Notes: generated by a model not told the origin, from the letters alone. A stretch of 64,000 nucleotides of DNA from Pseudobacteroides cellulosolvens ATCC 35603 = DSM 2933 (GCF_001262605.1 NZ_LGTC01000001.1:6745501-6809500), one strand, 5' to 3'. Positions 27,345-37,320 are shown, counted from the stretch's first letter. Made by a program: numbers and translations.

Positions 27345-28582
27345 TCATGCGTTTTCTATTTTGGAAACTGTTGGTTTTATGTACTCCCTTTGATGAATCA
27401 TCATTGAATAGATAACCTTTGCAATCTGCCTCATTACTGCGATTAAAGCCTGTCTCCGTGTCTTTCCTTCTGATATTTTCTTATTAAAGTATTCCAGAAA
27501 GGTTTCATTTATAGGGCTTTTCTTATCTCTCCCTCTGGAAATATTCCTTGATGCAATATCTCTAAATATCTCATACAATCGCCTGTTGCCCTGCTTATTC
27601 CTAAAGTTCTTGTCCTTATCGCCTGATGAACAGGAAACCGGACTGATTCCGGAATAACGACACATTTTATCGGCACTTGAAAACCTCCTGATATCACCTA
27701 TTTCACTAATCAGCATTGCAGCGGTTATTGTATTAATTCCAGGCATTGTTTCAAGCCTGTAGGGAAATTGCTTCATATGCTTTTTTATCTCAGCCTCTAT
27801 TACTTCCAGTTCCTCATTACAGTGCTTTATTTCTTTTATACAATGAGACACAATAAAATCCCTTGTTTCCTGGTATTCCGTTGATGTATCGCCATCTTTT
27901 GCAACAAGCATCAATATCCTTTCTGCATGTTCAATTCCAAAAATCCACTACTATGGATGGACAGAAATTCCGCAAGCTCTTCTTTGGTAATGCCTCTAAG
28001 CTTTGACGGCGAGGGAAAGTTTTGAAAGAATTCCATTCCGGCCTTACAGTAAGTTACCGTAAAAAAACGCGTATAGCTTGGATAATGATGCGAAATGTAG
28101 CTGTGAACCTGATTTTTAGAGGCAGCCCGTACCTTGACTATTGAATTACGCCGAGATACTAAAAGCTGCAAAGTCCAGCTATCATCATGAATTGATGCAT
28201 CTGGAAGGGTATCCAATTGATTTAATAGAACCTTGGCAACACAGAACGCATCATGACCGTCAGTTTTATGAGCTATAGCCTGATTACGCCTTTCTGTATA
28301 GGTTAGAGAAGCATCAACAGACTTTACAGTATAGCCGAGATTTAAAAGGAATATGGCAAAGTTCCTGCCGTTGCCTGAGGTGTCCTCTAGGCCGAAACAT
28401 GGAGAAATACCACGTTTTAAATGGGATTTAACAAATTCAATAAGCTTTTCAAAGCCCTTTTTGTTGTTCTCAAACCTGAGTTCTCCGAGCTTTTCAGTAA
28501 AGCAGTTGATAATAACTGCCACATGGGTACGCTTATGAATATCCACCCCGATAAAGAGTTTTCGCATTTTTGGATGTAACAT
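27345..28582 (-). pseudogene. IS110-family transposase, frameshifted copy
   Basis: An A run is five instead of six long near 27943, giving two ORFs (residues 1-223 and a 189-residue remainder). Otherwise matches 31521-32759. May be a sequencing error. Confidence 0.75.
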
Positions 28583-28829
28583 TTTACATTTCCCCCCTGT
28601 ATTAAAATTTCAAGGTACAAACCTTGGCACAAAAGCACCCTTAATATCAACGATAAGTCCCTAAAAAAGAGACTCCGCAAACCCACGCCAACTATTTGCA
28701 AGGTAACAAGCCCTATAAAATAAGAGCTTTTAACCTGGGAAAAACGGCAGCATTGTTATAACGAAATATGTAAAAATACATATCGCATGACCACGAACAG
28801 CCACATTATTCCCAGCTTAAAAACCCTTA
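28583..28829 (-). ncRNA. Candidate IS110 bridge RNA leader, P3 left
   Basis: Same layout as 7485-7730; differs by GGGACTTATCG for GGGGCTTATCG and an extra A before the ATG. Confidence 0.5.
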
Positions 28830-29174
28830 TCATCCGTATATCTTAAAGGGTATACCAGCATGTGAAGCCCTTAAAATCATGTCACGAGTCCCCTTGCTTT
28901 TTGCCAAATCCTCATGAAATACCAAAACCAAATCAGGCTTTTCCATCTTAAGCATCTGGGCATTCCTGATAGGCCCGGCACTTTTGCCAAACCTCTTCCA
29001 GTCTGCCGGATACTCAACAAACCTGATGCCGCACTGACGAGCAGCACGAACAGCAAGCGTATCAGCACCCCGACACCCTCCGGCAATAAGCAAATCAATA
29101 TCAAGACTTTTGACAATAGATAAAATCTTCTGGTAATTCCTATAAAAACGGCTTCCAGATACTAAAACCTTCAT
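28830..29174 (-). CDS. YspA-like SLOG-family protein, P3 left
   Basis: 114 residues, SRFYRNYQKILSIVK variant, about 95% like the P1 copy. Confidence 0.85.
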   Translation of the reverse strand: MKVLVSGSRFYRNYQKILSIVKSLDIDLLIAGGCRGADTLAVRAARQCGIRFVEYPADWKRFGKSAGPIRNAQMLKMEKPDLVLVFHEDLAKSKGTRDMILRASHAGIPFKIYG

Positions 29175-29258
29175 ATGTGAAACCTCCAGATTTACTGAAA
29201 AAGCCTGTAAAAAATACAAGCCTTTGCACTAAAGCCGGAAGCTGTAAACACAGTTATA

Positions 29259-29366
29259 TCAATGCTTCCTGAAAATATCCAGGATAAAAAACACCAATCG
29301 AAACTGGTAAACTGAGCTGCCATAATCTCTGGCAGGCCTATGTAAAAACCTCTCAAAATCCCTCAT
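29259..29366 (-). CDS. Small 35-aa ORF, P3 left
   Basis: Variant MRDFERFLHRAARDYGSS...ILDIFRKH; reading frame kept. Confidence 0.45.
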   Translation of the reverse strand: MRDFERFLHRPARDYGSSVYQFRLVFFILDIFRKH

Positions 29367-29533
29367 ATCTCATCCTCACAATCTACAGGACGAATGGTAA
29401 TAATACCCTGTGACACATCAATAACAACCCTGCATCCAACCTCAAAACCGTATGTAGCAAGCCACTCAGCCGAAACCACAATAGCAGGTGAATCATCCAG
29501 CCAATGACTCCTGACAGATGATAAAGCCACCAT
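29363..29533 (-). CDS. SymE-like small protein, P3 left
   Basis: 56 residues, ATYGFEVG variant. Confidence 0.8.
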   Translation of the reverse strand: MVALSSVRSHWLDDSPAIVVSAEWLATYGFEVGCRVVIDVSQGIITIRPVDCEDEI

Positions 29534-29601
29534 AAAAAAACACCTCCCAAATACTACTCATAGGCCTATGTAAGGAAGATACCCTGCATAAGCTGGAGCA
29601 A

Positions 29602-29631
29602 AAGATACCGCTATATCAGCACCTATGTCAA
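29602..29631 (-). promoter_or_regulatory. Candidate symE-operon promoter, P3 left
   Basis: TTGACA, 18 nt, TATCTT on the minus strand (edge A). Confidence 0.5.
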
Positions 29632-29723
29632 TGGCTTTGAAAAAAAATAAATGAAAAAATGCTTATCCCTGCAATTCTCCGAAGTCCCTAATACTGCACT
29701 AATCAGGGTCTTTGCAGCCCGCA

Positions 29724-30381
29724 TCAGGAGAATGGGGTGACTTTTTTATTTGTCACCCCATTCTCCTGAAACTCCAGGTATGGCATTTATATTTGCCATG
29801 CCTGGAGTTGAATGTTACTTAACTGCCACTAACGGAGCAGCTTATGAGTGTCTTACGGGTTTAAGCTGATCTTATAAGCACCTTAAAAGCCTCTTTGTAA
29901 GCAGCTTACACAGACACATACACGAAAAGTATCAAATCACAGATTTGCTACTTTTCGTTAGGCTGCTGGAAAAACTAATAAAAAGTTTTTCCAGCAGCCG
30001 TATGAGTCTTAAAAGTTTCTTGAAGTATCTGCAACGCCCCTCCGTAGTAAGATCATAACCCGTAAGCTACCCTGTAGCTGCACTCAGAGACTCTTGTAAG
30101 TGACAACAAGCGATAAAAAATATCATTAAATTATATTTTTTATCGCTTTAGGATTGGCAAAAAGACATGCAGCTGTCTTTTTTGCCAATCCGTATGTGAC
30201 ATTATTGGTACTTACAGGGGTCTTTGTAGAAGCTCATGAGATCAGCGGAGCTGCAAGAACTCTTCAAGCCCTCTTGAAGTGGCTTGTAAGACTCATCAGG
30301 TGTAGATTTCAAATATATTTATTTGAAATCTACACTTGAGATATGACAGAAAGGACTGATAACAGTCTTTTCTGTCATATC
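29724..30381. repeat. Array of eight stem-loops, P3 centre
   Basis: Same order and orientation as P1. Stems carry paired substitutions: HP1 AATGGGG/CCCCATT, HP3 ACGAAAAG/CTTTTCGT, HP4 GGCTGC/GCAGCC. HP2 is flipped relative to P1. Confidence 0.85.
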
Positions 30382-30469
30382 GGATGAAGTCTACGAAGCC
30401 TCTTAAAAAGCTTCTCTAAAGCCCCTCTGAAGAAAGCATTTTTTCATTTATTTTTTTATCAAAGTCCCA

Positions 30470-30499
30470 TTGACATAGTTGCTGATATAGCGGTAGCAT
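30470..30499 (+). promoter_or_regulatory. Candidate symE-operon promoter, P3 right
   Basis: TTGACA, 18 nt, TAGCAT (edge B). Confidence 0.5.
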
Positions 30500-30569
30500 T
30501 TGCCCCGACTTATGCAGGGTATCTTCCTTACATAGGCTCATGAGTAGTATTTGTGGAGGTGTTTTTTAT

Positions 30570-30740
30570 ATGGTGGCTTTATCGTCTGTCAGGAGTCATT
30601 GGCTGGATGATTCACCTGCTATTGTGGTTTCGGCTGAGTGGCTTGCTACATACGGTTTTGAGGTTGGATGCAGGGTTGTTATTGATGTGTCACAGGGTAT
30701 TATTACCATTCGTCCTGTAGATTGTGAGGATGAGATATGA
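30570..30740 (+). CDS. SymE-like small protein, P3 right
   Basis: Mirror of 29363-29533; GGAGG 12-13 nt before the ATG. Confidence 0.8.
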   Translation: MVALSSVRSHWLDDSPAIVVSAEWLATYGFEVGCRVVIDVSQGIITIRPVDCEDEI

Positions 30741-30844
30741 GGGATTTTGAGAGGTTTTTACATAGGGCTGCCAGAGATTATGGCAGCTCAGTTTACCAGT
30801 TTCGATTGGTGTTTTTTATCCTGGATATTTTCAGGAAGCATTGA
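30737..30844 (+). CDS. Small 35-aa ORF, P3 right
   Basis: Mirror of 29259-29366. Confidence 0.45.
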   Translation: MRDFERFLHRAARDYGSSVYQFRLVFFILDIFRKH

Positions 30845-30928
30845 TATAACTGTGTTTACAGCTTCCGGCTTTAGTGCAAAGGCTTGTATTTTTTACAGGC
30901 TTTTTCAGTAAATCTGGAGGTTTCACAT

Positions 30929-31273
30929 ATGAAGGTTTTAGTATCTGGAAGCCGTTTTTATAGGAATTACCAGAAGATTTTATCTATTGTCAAAAGTCTT
31001 GATATTGATTTGCTTATTGCCGGAGGGTGTCGGGGTGCTAATACGCTTGCTGTTCGTGCTGCTCGTCAGTGCGGCATCAGGTTTGTTGAGTATCCGGCAG
31101 ACTGGAAGAGGTTTGGCAAAAGTGCCGGGCCTATCAGGAATGCCCAGATGCTTAAGATGGAAAAGCCTGATTTGGTTTTGGTATTTCATGAGGATTTGGC
31201 AAAAAGCAAGGGGACTCGTGACATGATTTTAAGGGCTTCACATGCTGGTATACCCTTTAAGATATACGGATGA
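30929..31273 (+). CDS. YspA-like SLOG-family protein, P3 right
   Basis: Differs from the left arm in GGCRGANTLAV (Asn for the otherwise invariant Asp), which may affect the ligand-binding loop. Confidence 0.83.
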   Translation: MKVLVSGSRFYRNYQKILSIVKSLDIDLLIAGGCRGANTLAVRAARQCGIRFVEYPADWKRFGKSAGPIRNAQMLKMEKPDLVLVFHEDLAKSKGTRDMILRASHAGIPFKIYG

Positions 31274-31520
31274 TAAGGGTTTTTAAGCTGGGAATAATGT
31301 GGCTGTTCGTGGTCATGCGATATGTATTTTTACATATTTCGTTATAACAATGCTGCCGTTTTTCCCAGGTTAAAAGCTCTTATTTTATAGGGCTTGTTAC
31401 CTTGCAAATAGTTGGCGTGGGTTTGCGGAGTCTCTTTTTTAGGGACTTATCGTTGATATTAAGGGTGCTTTTGTGCCAAGGTTTGTACCTTGAAATTTTA
31501 ATACAGGGGGGAAATGTAAA
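31274..31520 (+). ncRNA. Candidate IS110 bridge RNA leader, P3 right
   Basis: Mirror of 28583-28829. Confidence 0.5.
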
Positions 31521-32759
31521 ATGTTACATCCAAAAATGCGAAAACTCTTTATCGGGGTGGATATTCATAAGCGTACCCATGTGGCAGTTATTATCAACTG
31601 CTTTACTGAAAAGCTCGGAGAACTCAGGTTTGAGAACAACAAAAAGGGCTTTGAAAAGCTTATTGAATTTGTTAAATCCCATTTAAAACGTGGTATTTCT
31701 CCATGTTTCGGCCTAGAGGACACCTCAGGCAACGGCAGGAACTTTGCCATATTCCTTTTAAATCTCGGCTATACTGTAAAGTCTGTTGATGCTTCTCTAA
31801 CCTATACAGAAAGGCGTAATCAGGCTATAGCTCATAAAACTGACGGTCATGATGCGTTCTGTGTTGCCAAGGTTCTATTAAATCAATTGGATACCCTTCC
31901 AGATGCATCAATTCATGATGATAGCTGGACTTTGCAGCTTTTAGTATCTCGGCGTAATTCAATAGTCAAGGTACGGGCTGCCTCTAAAAATCAGGTTCAC
32001 AGCTACATTTCGCATCATTATCCAAGCTATACGCGTTTTTTTACGGTAACTTACTGTAAGGCCGGAATGGAATTCTTTCAAAACTTTCCCTCGCCGTCAA
32101 AGCTTAGAGGCATTACCAAAGAAGAGCTTGCGGAATTTCTGTCCATCCATAGTAGTGGATTTTTTGGAATTGAACATGCAGAAAGGATATTGATGCTTGT
32201 TGCAAAAGATGGCGATACATCAACGGAATACCAGGAAACAAGGGATTTTATTGTGTCTCATTGTATAAAAGAAATAAAGCACTGTAATGAGGAACTGGAA
32301 GTAATAGAGGCTGAGATAAAAAAGCATATGAAGCAATTTCCCTACAGGCTTGAAACAATGCCTGGAATTAATACAATAACCGCTGCAATGCTGATTAGTG
32401 AAATAGGTGATATCAGGAGGTTTTCAAGTGCCGATAAAATGTGTCGTTATTCCGGAATCAGTCCGGTTTCCTGTTCATCAGGCGATAAGGACAAGAACTT
32501 TAGGAATAAGCAGGGCAACAGGCGATTGTATGAGATATTTAGAGATATTGCATCAAGGAATATTTCCAGAGGGAGAGATAAGAAAAGCCCTATAAATGAA
32601 ACCTTTCTGGAATACTTTAATAAGAAAATATCAGAAGGAAAGACACGGAGACAGGCTTTAATCGCAGTAATGAGGCAGATTGCAAAGGTTATCTATTCAA
32701 TGATGATTCATCAAAGGGAGTACATAAAACCAACAGTTTCCAAAATAGAAAACGCATGA
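31521..32759 (+). CDS. IS110-family transposase, P3 right
   Basis: 412 residues, intact. Differs from P1 at scattered positions (YTRFFTV, FSSADKM, ISRGRD, SEGKTRRQ), so it is a separate lineage of the same element. Confidence 0.93.
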   Translation: MLHPKMRKLFIGVDIHKRTHVAVIINCFTEKLGELRFENNKKGFEKLIEFVKSHLKRGISPCFGLEDTSGNGRNFAIFLLNLGYTVKSVDASLTYTERRNQAIAHKTDGHDAFCVAKVLLNQLDTLPDASIHDDSWTLQLLVSRRNSIVKVRAASKNQVHSYISHHYPSYTRFFTVTYCKAGMEFFQNFPSPSKLRGITKEELAEFLSIHSSGFFGIEHAERILMLVAKDGDTSTEYQETRDFIVSHCIKEIKHCNEELEVIEAEIKKHMKQFPYRLETMPGINTITAAMLISEIGDIRRFSSADKMCRYSGISPVSCSSGDKDKNFRNKQGNRRLYEIFRDIASRNISRGRDKKSPINETFLEYFNKKISEGKTRRQALIAVMRQIAKVIYSMMIHQREYIKPTVSKIENA

Positions 32760-32791
32760 TAAATCAGTAATTAATATAGCTGAAATATGGA

Positions 32792-32965
32792 TTAACTACT
32801 TATTAAAAACTTTGCCAAGCCCATCAAAAATCCAAGTAGTACTTTATTTATAAAAGCCCATAATAGATTACCTTTTGTATTTATGCTTTTTCTATGTGCT
32901 ATAAAAAACATGTCAATGCAACCAAATAGTACCCCAACAAGTACTCCATAAAGCAGATAATACAT
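32792..32965 (-). CDS. Small two-TM membrane protein, P3 right
   Basis: Mirror of 27139-27312. Confidence 0.5.
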   Translation of the reverse strand: MYYLLYGVLVGVLFGCIDMFFIAHRKSINTKGNLLWAFINKVLLGFLMGLAKFLISS

Positions 32966-33044
32966 TTGAAACCTCATTCCATTAAATACTAACATTTACT
33001 TACCAATTATATCAAAAATTCTTTTGACATGGAAACATAAAACA

Positions 33045-33143
33045 TTAACGGAAGTATATAAAACCAACAGTTTCCAAAACTTAATACACATGATAGTATA
33101 TATATGGGCCTTGTTTTTACAGGGCTTTTATATATGCTGTCAT
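33045..33143 (+). pseudogene. IS110 3'-tail remnant and end hairpin
   Basis: Encodes the last residues of an IS110 transposase (GSIKPTV-like ...YIKPTVSKT) and the GATAGTATATATATGGGCC end hairpin, 285 bp beyond the intact IS110 stop codon. It marks where an earlier copy ended before replacement or insertion. Confidence 0.65.
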
Positions 33144-33179
33144 GAATTGCTTACCGCAATAATATTGGAGGTACAAGCT

Positions 33180-33716
33180 TTGAGTATATTATTTGAAGAA
33201 GATATAAGAAAACAAGCTTTGATGAATGTTGCTGAGAAGATGCTAATAGCTGCCAGAACTGCACCAAAAGCAAGAGGCGTTGATAATTTAATTTTATCCA
33301 TTGCAGATAAAGATGAAATAGTAAAAATTGCTGATATGATGAAACAAATGGTTCAAGAAGGTGAAGCAGCTGATTTTTTTATAAGGGATGCTGATAATAT
33401 CTTACGTTCTGATGTGCTTGTGTTAATTGCTACTAAGTTAAATCCTGTAGGGGTTAAAAACTGCGGGCTATGTGGTTTCAGTAATTGTGATGAAAAGAAC
33501 AAATATCCTGATAATCCATGTTCATTTAATACAGGTGACTTAGGTATTGCAGTTGGTTCAGCTGTAAGTGTCGCAATGGATGCAAGAGTCGATAACAGGG
33601 TTATGTTCTCTGTGGGAAAAGCCGTAAACAAAATGCAGCTTATAGGCAGTGAAGCAAAAATTATCTTTGGTATACCTTTAAGCTCAAGCAGTAAAAATAT
33701 ATTCTTTGATAGGTAA
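33180..33716 (+). CDS. DUF2148 ferredoxin-like protein, P3 right
   Basis: 178 residues from TTG (MSILFEEDIRKQALMNVAEKM), with GGAGG 8 nt upstream; the longer frame reading through the IS110 hairpin is unlikely. CGLCGFSNCDEK near residue 103 with a later Cys is the iron-sulfur ligand cluster of DUF2148 proteins, common in anaerobes. Its redox role is unknown. It is unusual beside a toxin cassette and fills the variable slot used by the lipoprotein in P1 and P5. Confidence 0.75.
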   Translation: MSILFEEDIRKQALMNVAEKMLIAARTAPKARGVDNLILSIADKDEIVKIADMMKQMVQEGEAADFFIRDADNILRSDVLVLIATKLNPVGVKNCGLCGFSNCDEKNKYPDNPCSFNTGDLGIAVGSAVSVAMDARVDNRVMFSVGKAVNKMQLIGSEAKIIFGIPLSSSSKNIFFDR

Positions 33717-33787
33717 TAATTGAGTTTCTTCTATAGTATAGAGCATCATAACAAAGTGCTATAAAAAATGTAGCAGAATATAAGGAA

Positions 33788-34204
33788 GTGATAGGTTTGG
33801 AGATTGATTACAAGGTCATTTATGCAGTGAAATGCCCAAAATGCAGGAAAAAAGCTGATGCTGTAATGGGTGGACCAGGAGTGCCAGCAGGTACTTATAG
33901 GGAGCCAGTTCATAAGCTAAGAGCTAAGTTAATTCAATGTAATAATTGTGGTTTAATAAAACAATTATCTGATGAAAACTGGAACGATTATGAATTATGG
34001 TATAAGACTAAATTAAAAGGACATTCTTTATGGGCTGTAAATGAAGAAGTTCTTGATTATATGATTGAATGGTTTTCTCAAAAAATATTGAAACCTTATG
34101 ATGAATTTGAAAGGTCTGTAGTAGAAACATATCCAAAATGGATGATTACAAATAAAGATAAAACTTTAAAAAAATTGATTAAATTAAAGCAGAATATTAC
34201 CTAA
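33788..34204 (+). CDS. Zinc-ribbon protein ending inside J
   Basis: 138 residues from GTG (AAGGAAG upstream; TTG at 33797 is possible). CPKC near residue 18 and CNNC near 53 form a zinc ribbon, followed by a helical Trp-rich domain. Its stop codon TAA is the TAA of the conserved TACCTAATTAAGG, so the last codons come from the J-flanking sequence. Possibly an orphan immunity gene. Confidence 0.6.
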   Translation: MIGLEIDYKVIYAVKCPKCRKKADAVMGGPGVPAGTYREPVHKLRAKLIQCNNCGLIKQLSDENWNDYELWYKTKLKGHSLWAVNEEVLDYMIEWFSQKILKPYDEFERSVVETYPKWMITNKDKTLKKLIKLKQNIT

Positions 34205-34216
34205 TTAAGGCCACGG
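34198..34216 (+). other. J site, P3/P4 boundary
   Basis: TACCTAATTAAGGCCACGG; no terminator stands between the preceding gene and the tip here. Confidence 0.7.
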
Positions 34217-35054
34217 TGATGTTACTGCATTGGTTGACGGCACTGGTGCAGTGGTCAATCGGTATCAGTATGATGCATTTGGTAATACAGTTGAGGCTGT
34301 TGAGAAGGTGCAGAATAGATTCAGGTATGCCGGAGAACAGTACGATCAGGTTACAGGGCAGTATTATTTGCGTGCGAGATTCTACAACCCAGTTGTTGGA
34401 AGGTTCACGCAAGAAGATACTTACAGAGGCGACGGATTAAATCTATATGCATATGTAAGCAACAATCCTATAAAATATGCTGACCCAAGCGGATATTGTG
34501 CTGAAAAGAGCAATCCATATAGAGATAGCTTAAGTGAACTTGATGCGAAAGGATATGATCAGTTCCTTGATAGAACAAAAGGAATATTTGCTTCAGAAAC
34601 CGATGCACAGAAAGCTTTTCAAAAATTACTTGATCGAGACTTTAATAGCTTTGCTAAATGTTTTGATTTCTCATCACCAAAAGATGGTGCAGTTTTCTGG
34701 AGTAAAAACATTGGTGCTGCAGAAAGATACGCAGAAATGATTGGTGGGACAATAATGGAAAATACCCAAGGTGGAAAAGTACTGAATGGCTGGACGTGGC
34801 TAGGAGAAAAATTTACAACTTGGGATAAAGGATTAGATACCGATCAGCAACCACTGTGGAAAAGTGTATCATCAGCATATGCTAATGGTGTTACTGGAAA
34901 AGTAGCATATGTTCATCCTGATCTTCCAGACGGAAAAGGGATTGGTGATGTATGGAAAAATACAGAGGCACCAATAGTATCTCTAAGACAAGAAGAAGGA
35001 TTAGTAACTGAAGTAGAGGAGGTATTTTGCAATGTCCCAAAGCCAAGCATATAA
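34209..35054 (+). CDS. Headless Rhs tip with unrecognised toxin, P4 left
   Basis: 281 codons from GHGDVTALVDGTG. The Rhs core ends in YVSNNPIKYADPSGYCAEK. The about 175-residue toxin contains GAVFWSKNIGAAERYAEMIGG, LWKSVSSAYANGVTGKVAYVHPDLP and VWKNTEAPIVSL. This spacing recalls a common polymorphic-toxin C-terminus, but I cannot name its activity. The stop codon overlaps the immunity start. Confidence 0.7.
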   Translation, partial: GHGDVTALVDGTGAVVNRYQYDAFGNTVEAVEKVQNRFRYAGEQYDQVTGQYYLRARFYNPVVGRFTQEDTYRGDGLNLYAYVSNNPIKYADPSGYCAEKSNPYRDSLSELDAKGYDQFLDRTKGIFASETDAQKAFQKLLDRDFNSFAKCFDFSSPKDGAVFWSKNIGAAERYAEMIGGTIMENTQGGKVLNGWTWLGEKFTTWDKGLDTDQQPLWKSVSSAYANGVTGKVAYVHPDLPDGKGIGDVWKNTEAPIVSLRQEEGLVTEVEEVFCNVPKPSI

Positions 35055-35649
35055 TGACTTAATAAATCAGGTTAATGCTACAGGTATGCAGAAAATGGAT
35101 GGATATAATCCCGATACTTTAGATGAAATATATGATAACGAAAGAGATAGTGCTGAGGATATAATATGGAAAGCTTTTCAGGATGGTGATAGCGGAGTTT
35201 CCATATTCCTGCCTAAACTCAGAAAATATAATGGAATAGATGAACTTGAAAATTCTTTACTTAAATGTATCATCCCTAGCGGTAGAAGTATTGAATTAGC
35301 AAGAGCTTTATACACCTATTCAAAGGATGAAAAATATTTAGATATCTTTGTTGCTAATTTACAATCGAATGATGAAAGCCACAGGATTACAGTTTTAACA
35401 AAATTAATGGAATTTAGTCCGAGCGATAAAATATTTGAAATATTTGGAAATAGTTGTCTTAATGATCTATCTAAAATTGCAAGATCTACAGCAGCAACAG
35501 GGTTACTGTATTGTAAGGGACACATAAAAAATCCTTTTAATATCATGGAAGTAATGCAAAAGACAACATTAAAAAAATTATTGACTGACGACAAGGTGCA
35601 AGAACGTCAAAAAAATATTAACGCATTAAGAGATGAAAAATTAAAATAA
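35032..35649 (+). CDS. Probable immunity protein (helical), P4 left
   Basis: 205 residues. Starts 23 nt inside the toxin frame behind GAGGAGG, a tight coupling typical of toxin-immunity pairs. All-helical with HEAT-like repeats (FVANLQSNDESHRITVLTKLMEFSPSDKIFEIFG). Confidence 0.65.
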   Translation: MSQSQAYNDLINQVNATGMQKMDGYNPDTLDEIYDNERDSAEDIIWKAFQDGDSGVSIFLPKLRKYNGIDELENSLLKCIIPSGRSIELARALYTYSKDEKYLDIFVANLQSNDESHRITVLTKLMEFSPSDKIFEIFGNSCLNDLSKIARSTAATGLLYCKGHIKNPFNIMEVMQKTTLKKLLTDDKVQERQKNINALRDEKLK

Positions 35650-35665
35650 AATAGAAACAACTTCT

Positions 35666-35692
35666 AGGCTGGGGCTTTTCCCATCCTTTCTT
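35666..35692 (+). terminator. Terminator of P4 cassette
   Basis: AGGCTGGGG-CTTT-TCCCATCCT followed by TTC. Confidence 0.6.
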
Positions 35693-35699
35693 TCGGAGC

Positions 35700-35886
35700 C
35701 TCTCTGAGGTCGCTAACGAAGTGAAGCCCGGGCAAAGGGCCCCCATTCTTTAGAAAAGCTAACGTAGCCTTACTTTAGAGCTTTTTTAGCCACTTATAAG
35801 CAACTGATTGGTCGCTGCGGAGTGGGCTTAAGCATCAGAGCAGGGAAAGTATACGATAAAAGTTTTATCGTATACTTTCCCTGCTC
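35700..35886. repeat. E element, P4 left
   Basis: Body with AACGAAGTGAAGCCCGGGC, CCCCATTCTTTAGAA and CTTATAAGCAAC, then hairpin 35838-35886 (GAGCAGGGAAAGTATACGAT...). Confidence 0.7.
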
Positions 35887-36636
35887 CTGAAGCCTATTTT
35901 ATGAGACTTCACAGAATTTCCGGTTTGCTTATCCCAAAATCCAATTTTGTTTTGTGAGGCAGTGAAAATATTTATTTTTTCTTTGTTTTAATTGTTAATA
36001 GAATAATAGGTTTAGCTTCTAATGGCTTTATATTTGAACGAATATTTGAAATTTCCATACAACTATTGTAACTTCTTTGAAACAGCCGAGAAGTAAATCC
36101 AAGGCTTTTGGCTCCCCCATTCTTTAGAATTGCTTTCAACGGGGCCCTTGGACACTTCATAAAAAAATGAACTGGGATAAAGCCTAGGAGCAAAGTGGAG
36201 TTAGGATTTGAGTAAACTGATAAATATATAAATGTATATGTCGCTATCATTTAAGTTTAATATTTATAAGGAAGGCTCAAAACTGATAGAATCCAAGGTC
36301 AAAATCGGATTCGGGAAATCCGACCGTCCGGGATTGCAGGGGGGCTACAGAAAACGTGACTGAAGTTGAAAGGCTGTTTTCTACCCGATCATGATATAAT
36401 AGTAAATTCAGTAGATGCAAAATCTAAAACTTACCTAAACAATAAACAATGATACTTCCATGGTTTCCATAGTCTTATGAGTAGTATTTGATAAGGTATT
36501 TTTGAGGTAAATTTATACAAAAACAATTAAAATACGCCGACAAATTTCAACATTATTTTTACAGTTTAAATGCTAAAATATTACTGTCTGTACAGGCAAT
36601 AACATTTAAACAAAAAAATGAAGGAGGATTTTACTT
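35887..36636. other. Gene-free stretch with E fragment and GC-richer block
   Basis: 36085-36165 holds a second E-like body (CGAGAAGTAAATCCAAGGC, CCCCCATTCTTTAGAA). 36280-36400 is a GC-richer block with AATCGGATTCGGGAAATCCGA and GGGATTGCAGGGGGGC, possibly a structured RNA. CTTATGAGTAGTATTTG at 36475-36491 matches the leader just upstream of the symE-like genes. The leader of the next gene follows. Confidence 0.45.
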
Positions 36637-36711
36637 ATGATTCGTAGAAAACTTATTTCTGGATTAGTTTTATCAATACCTGTCCTTGTTTGCAAACAAA
36701 TATCGCTCTAA
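36637..36711 (+). pseudogene. Truncated start of secreted-protein gene
   Basis: MIRRKLISGLVL, identical to the first 12 residues of the protein at 39135-39584, with the same AAGGAGG leader, then unrelated codons and a stop. It marks the palindrome breakpoint. Confidence 0.8.
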
Positions 36712-36876
36712 ATGTTGTTTAAAATACATTTTTTTATTTTACTAATACAAATTTAAATAAGAAGGTAATTTTTGACTTTCATTACATGTTTCGACAATAT
36801 TCTCAAGAAGTTATCTGTATAATATATGTAAATGGGGAATATACACTAATAACTAATTCTACGAGGAGGAGTTTAC

Positions 36877-37320
36877 ATGAAAAAGAGAATACTAAGGATA
36901 TTATCAGTTTGTTTATCTATTTGTTTTTTATTAATCTCCACATTTACACTCATCACTTATGCATATGCAGATCAATCGGTAAATTTTACATTTAACAGTT
37001 TTGCATCTGGTAGAGGTTATGTAGATGGTAGCTCTAATGGCACGTATTATTCATTGCTACCCGGTAATGTCTCATTAACAATATCAACTTATTCAGTATT
37101 AGATACACAATCGAATCAATATGTATCTGGATATTCTTGTCTAGTAGATTTAATGAATGGAACTAAATCCTATGGAACAAGAGTAATCAGCAATACATCC
37201 TCAATAGGAAGGTGGGTTGCAGATGCTAATTCAACTGGATATTATTTATATGCATGTGGTCAACAACCATGTACATATAAAATATTTCACATAGAAGGTA
37301 CACTACATGACCATTATTAA
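36877..37320 (+). CDS. Small secreted protein paired with VanZ (copy 1)
   Basis: 147 residues. Signal peptide (MKKRILRIL, hydrophobic core, cleavage after AYA near residue 31). The mature part begins DQSVNFTFNSFASGRGYVDGSSNGTYYSLLPGN and ends in a Cys-containing, beta-rich region. About one-third identical by eye to 39135-39584. GAGGAGG upstream. A cell-surface function with the downstream VanZ is inferred; family unknown. Confidence 0.65.
   Translation: MKKRILRILSVCLSICFLLISTFTLITYAYADQSVNFTFNSFASGRGYVDGSSNGTYYSLLPGNVSLTISTYSVLDTQSNQYVSGYSCLVDLMNGTKSYGTRVISNTSSIGRWVADANSTGYYLYACGQQPCTYKIFHIEGTLHDHY

Larger units (their letters stand above)
25897..34208. repeat. Palindrome P3 (IS110-type), arms about 3.77 kb
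   Basis: Arms 25897-29663 and 30435-34208, axis about 30052, around a stem-loop array. The left arm has two one-base homopolymer contractions relative to the right. Confidence 0.9.

Noticed and set aside
36280..36400. Known riboswitch (c-di-GMP, TPP)
   Set aside because: I could not match the conserved core sequences of these classes.
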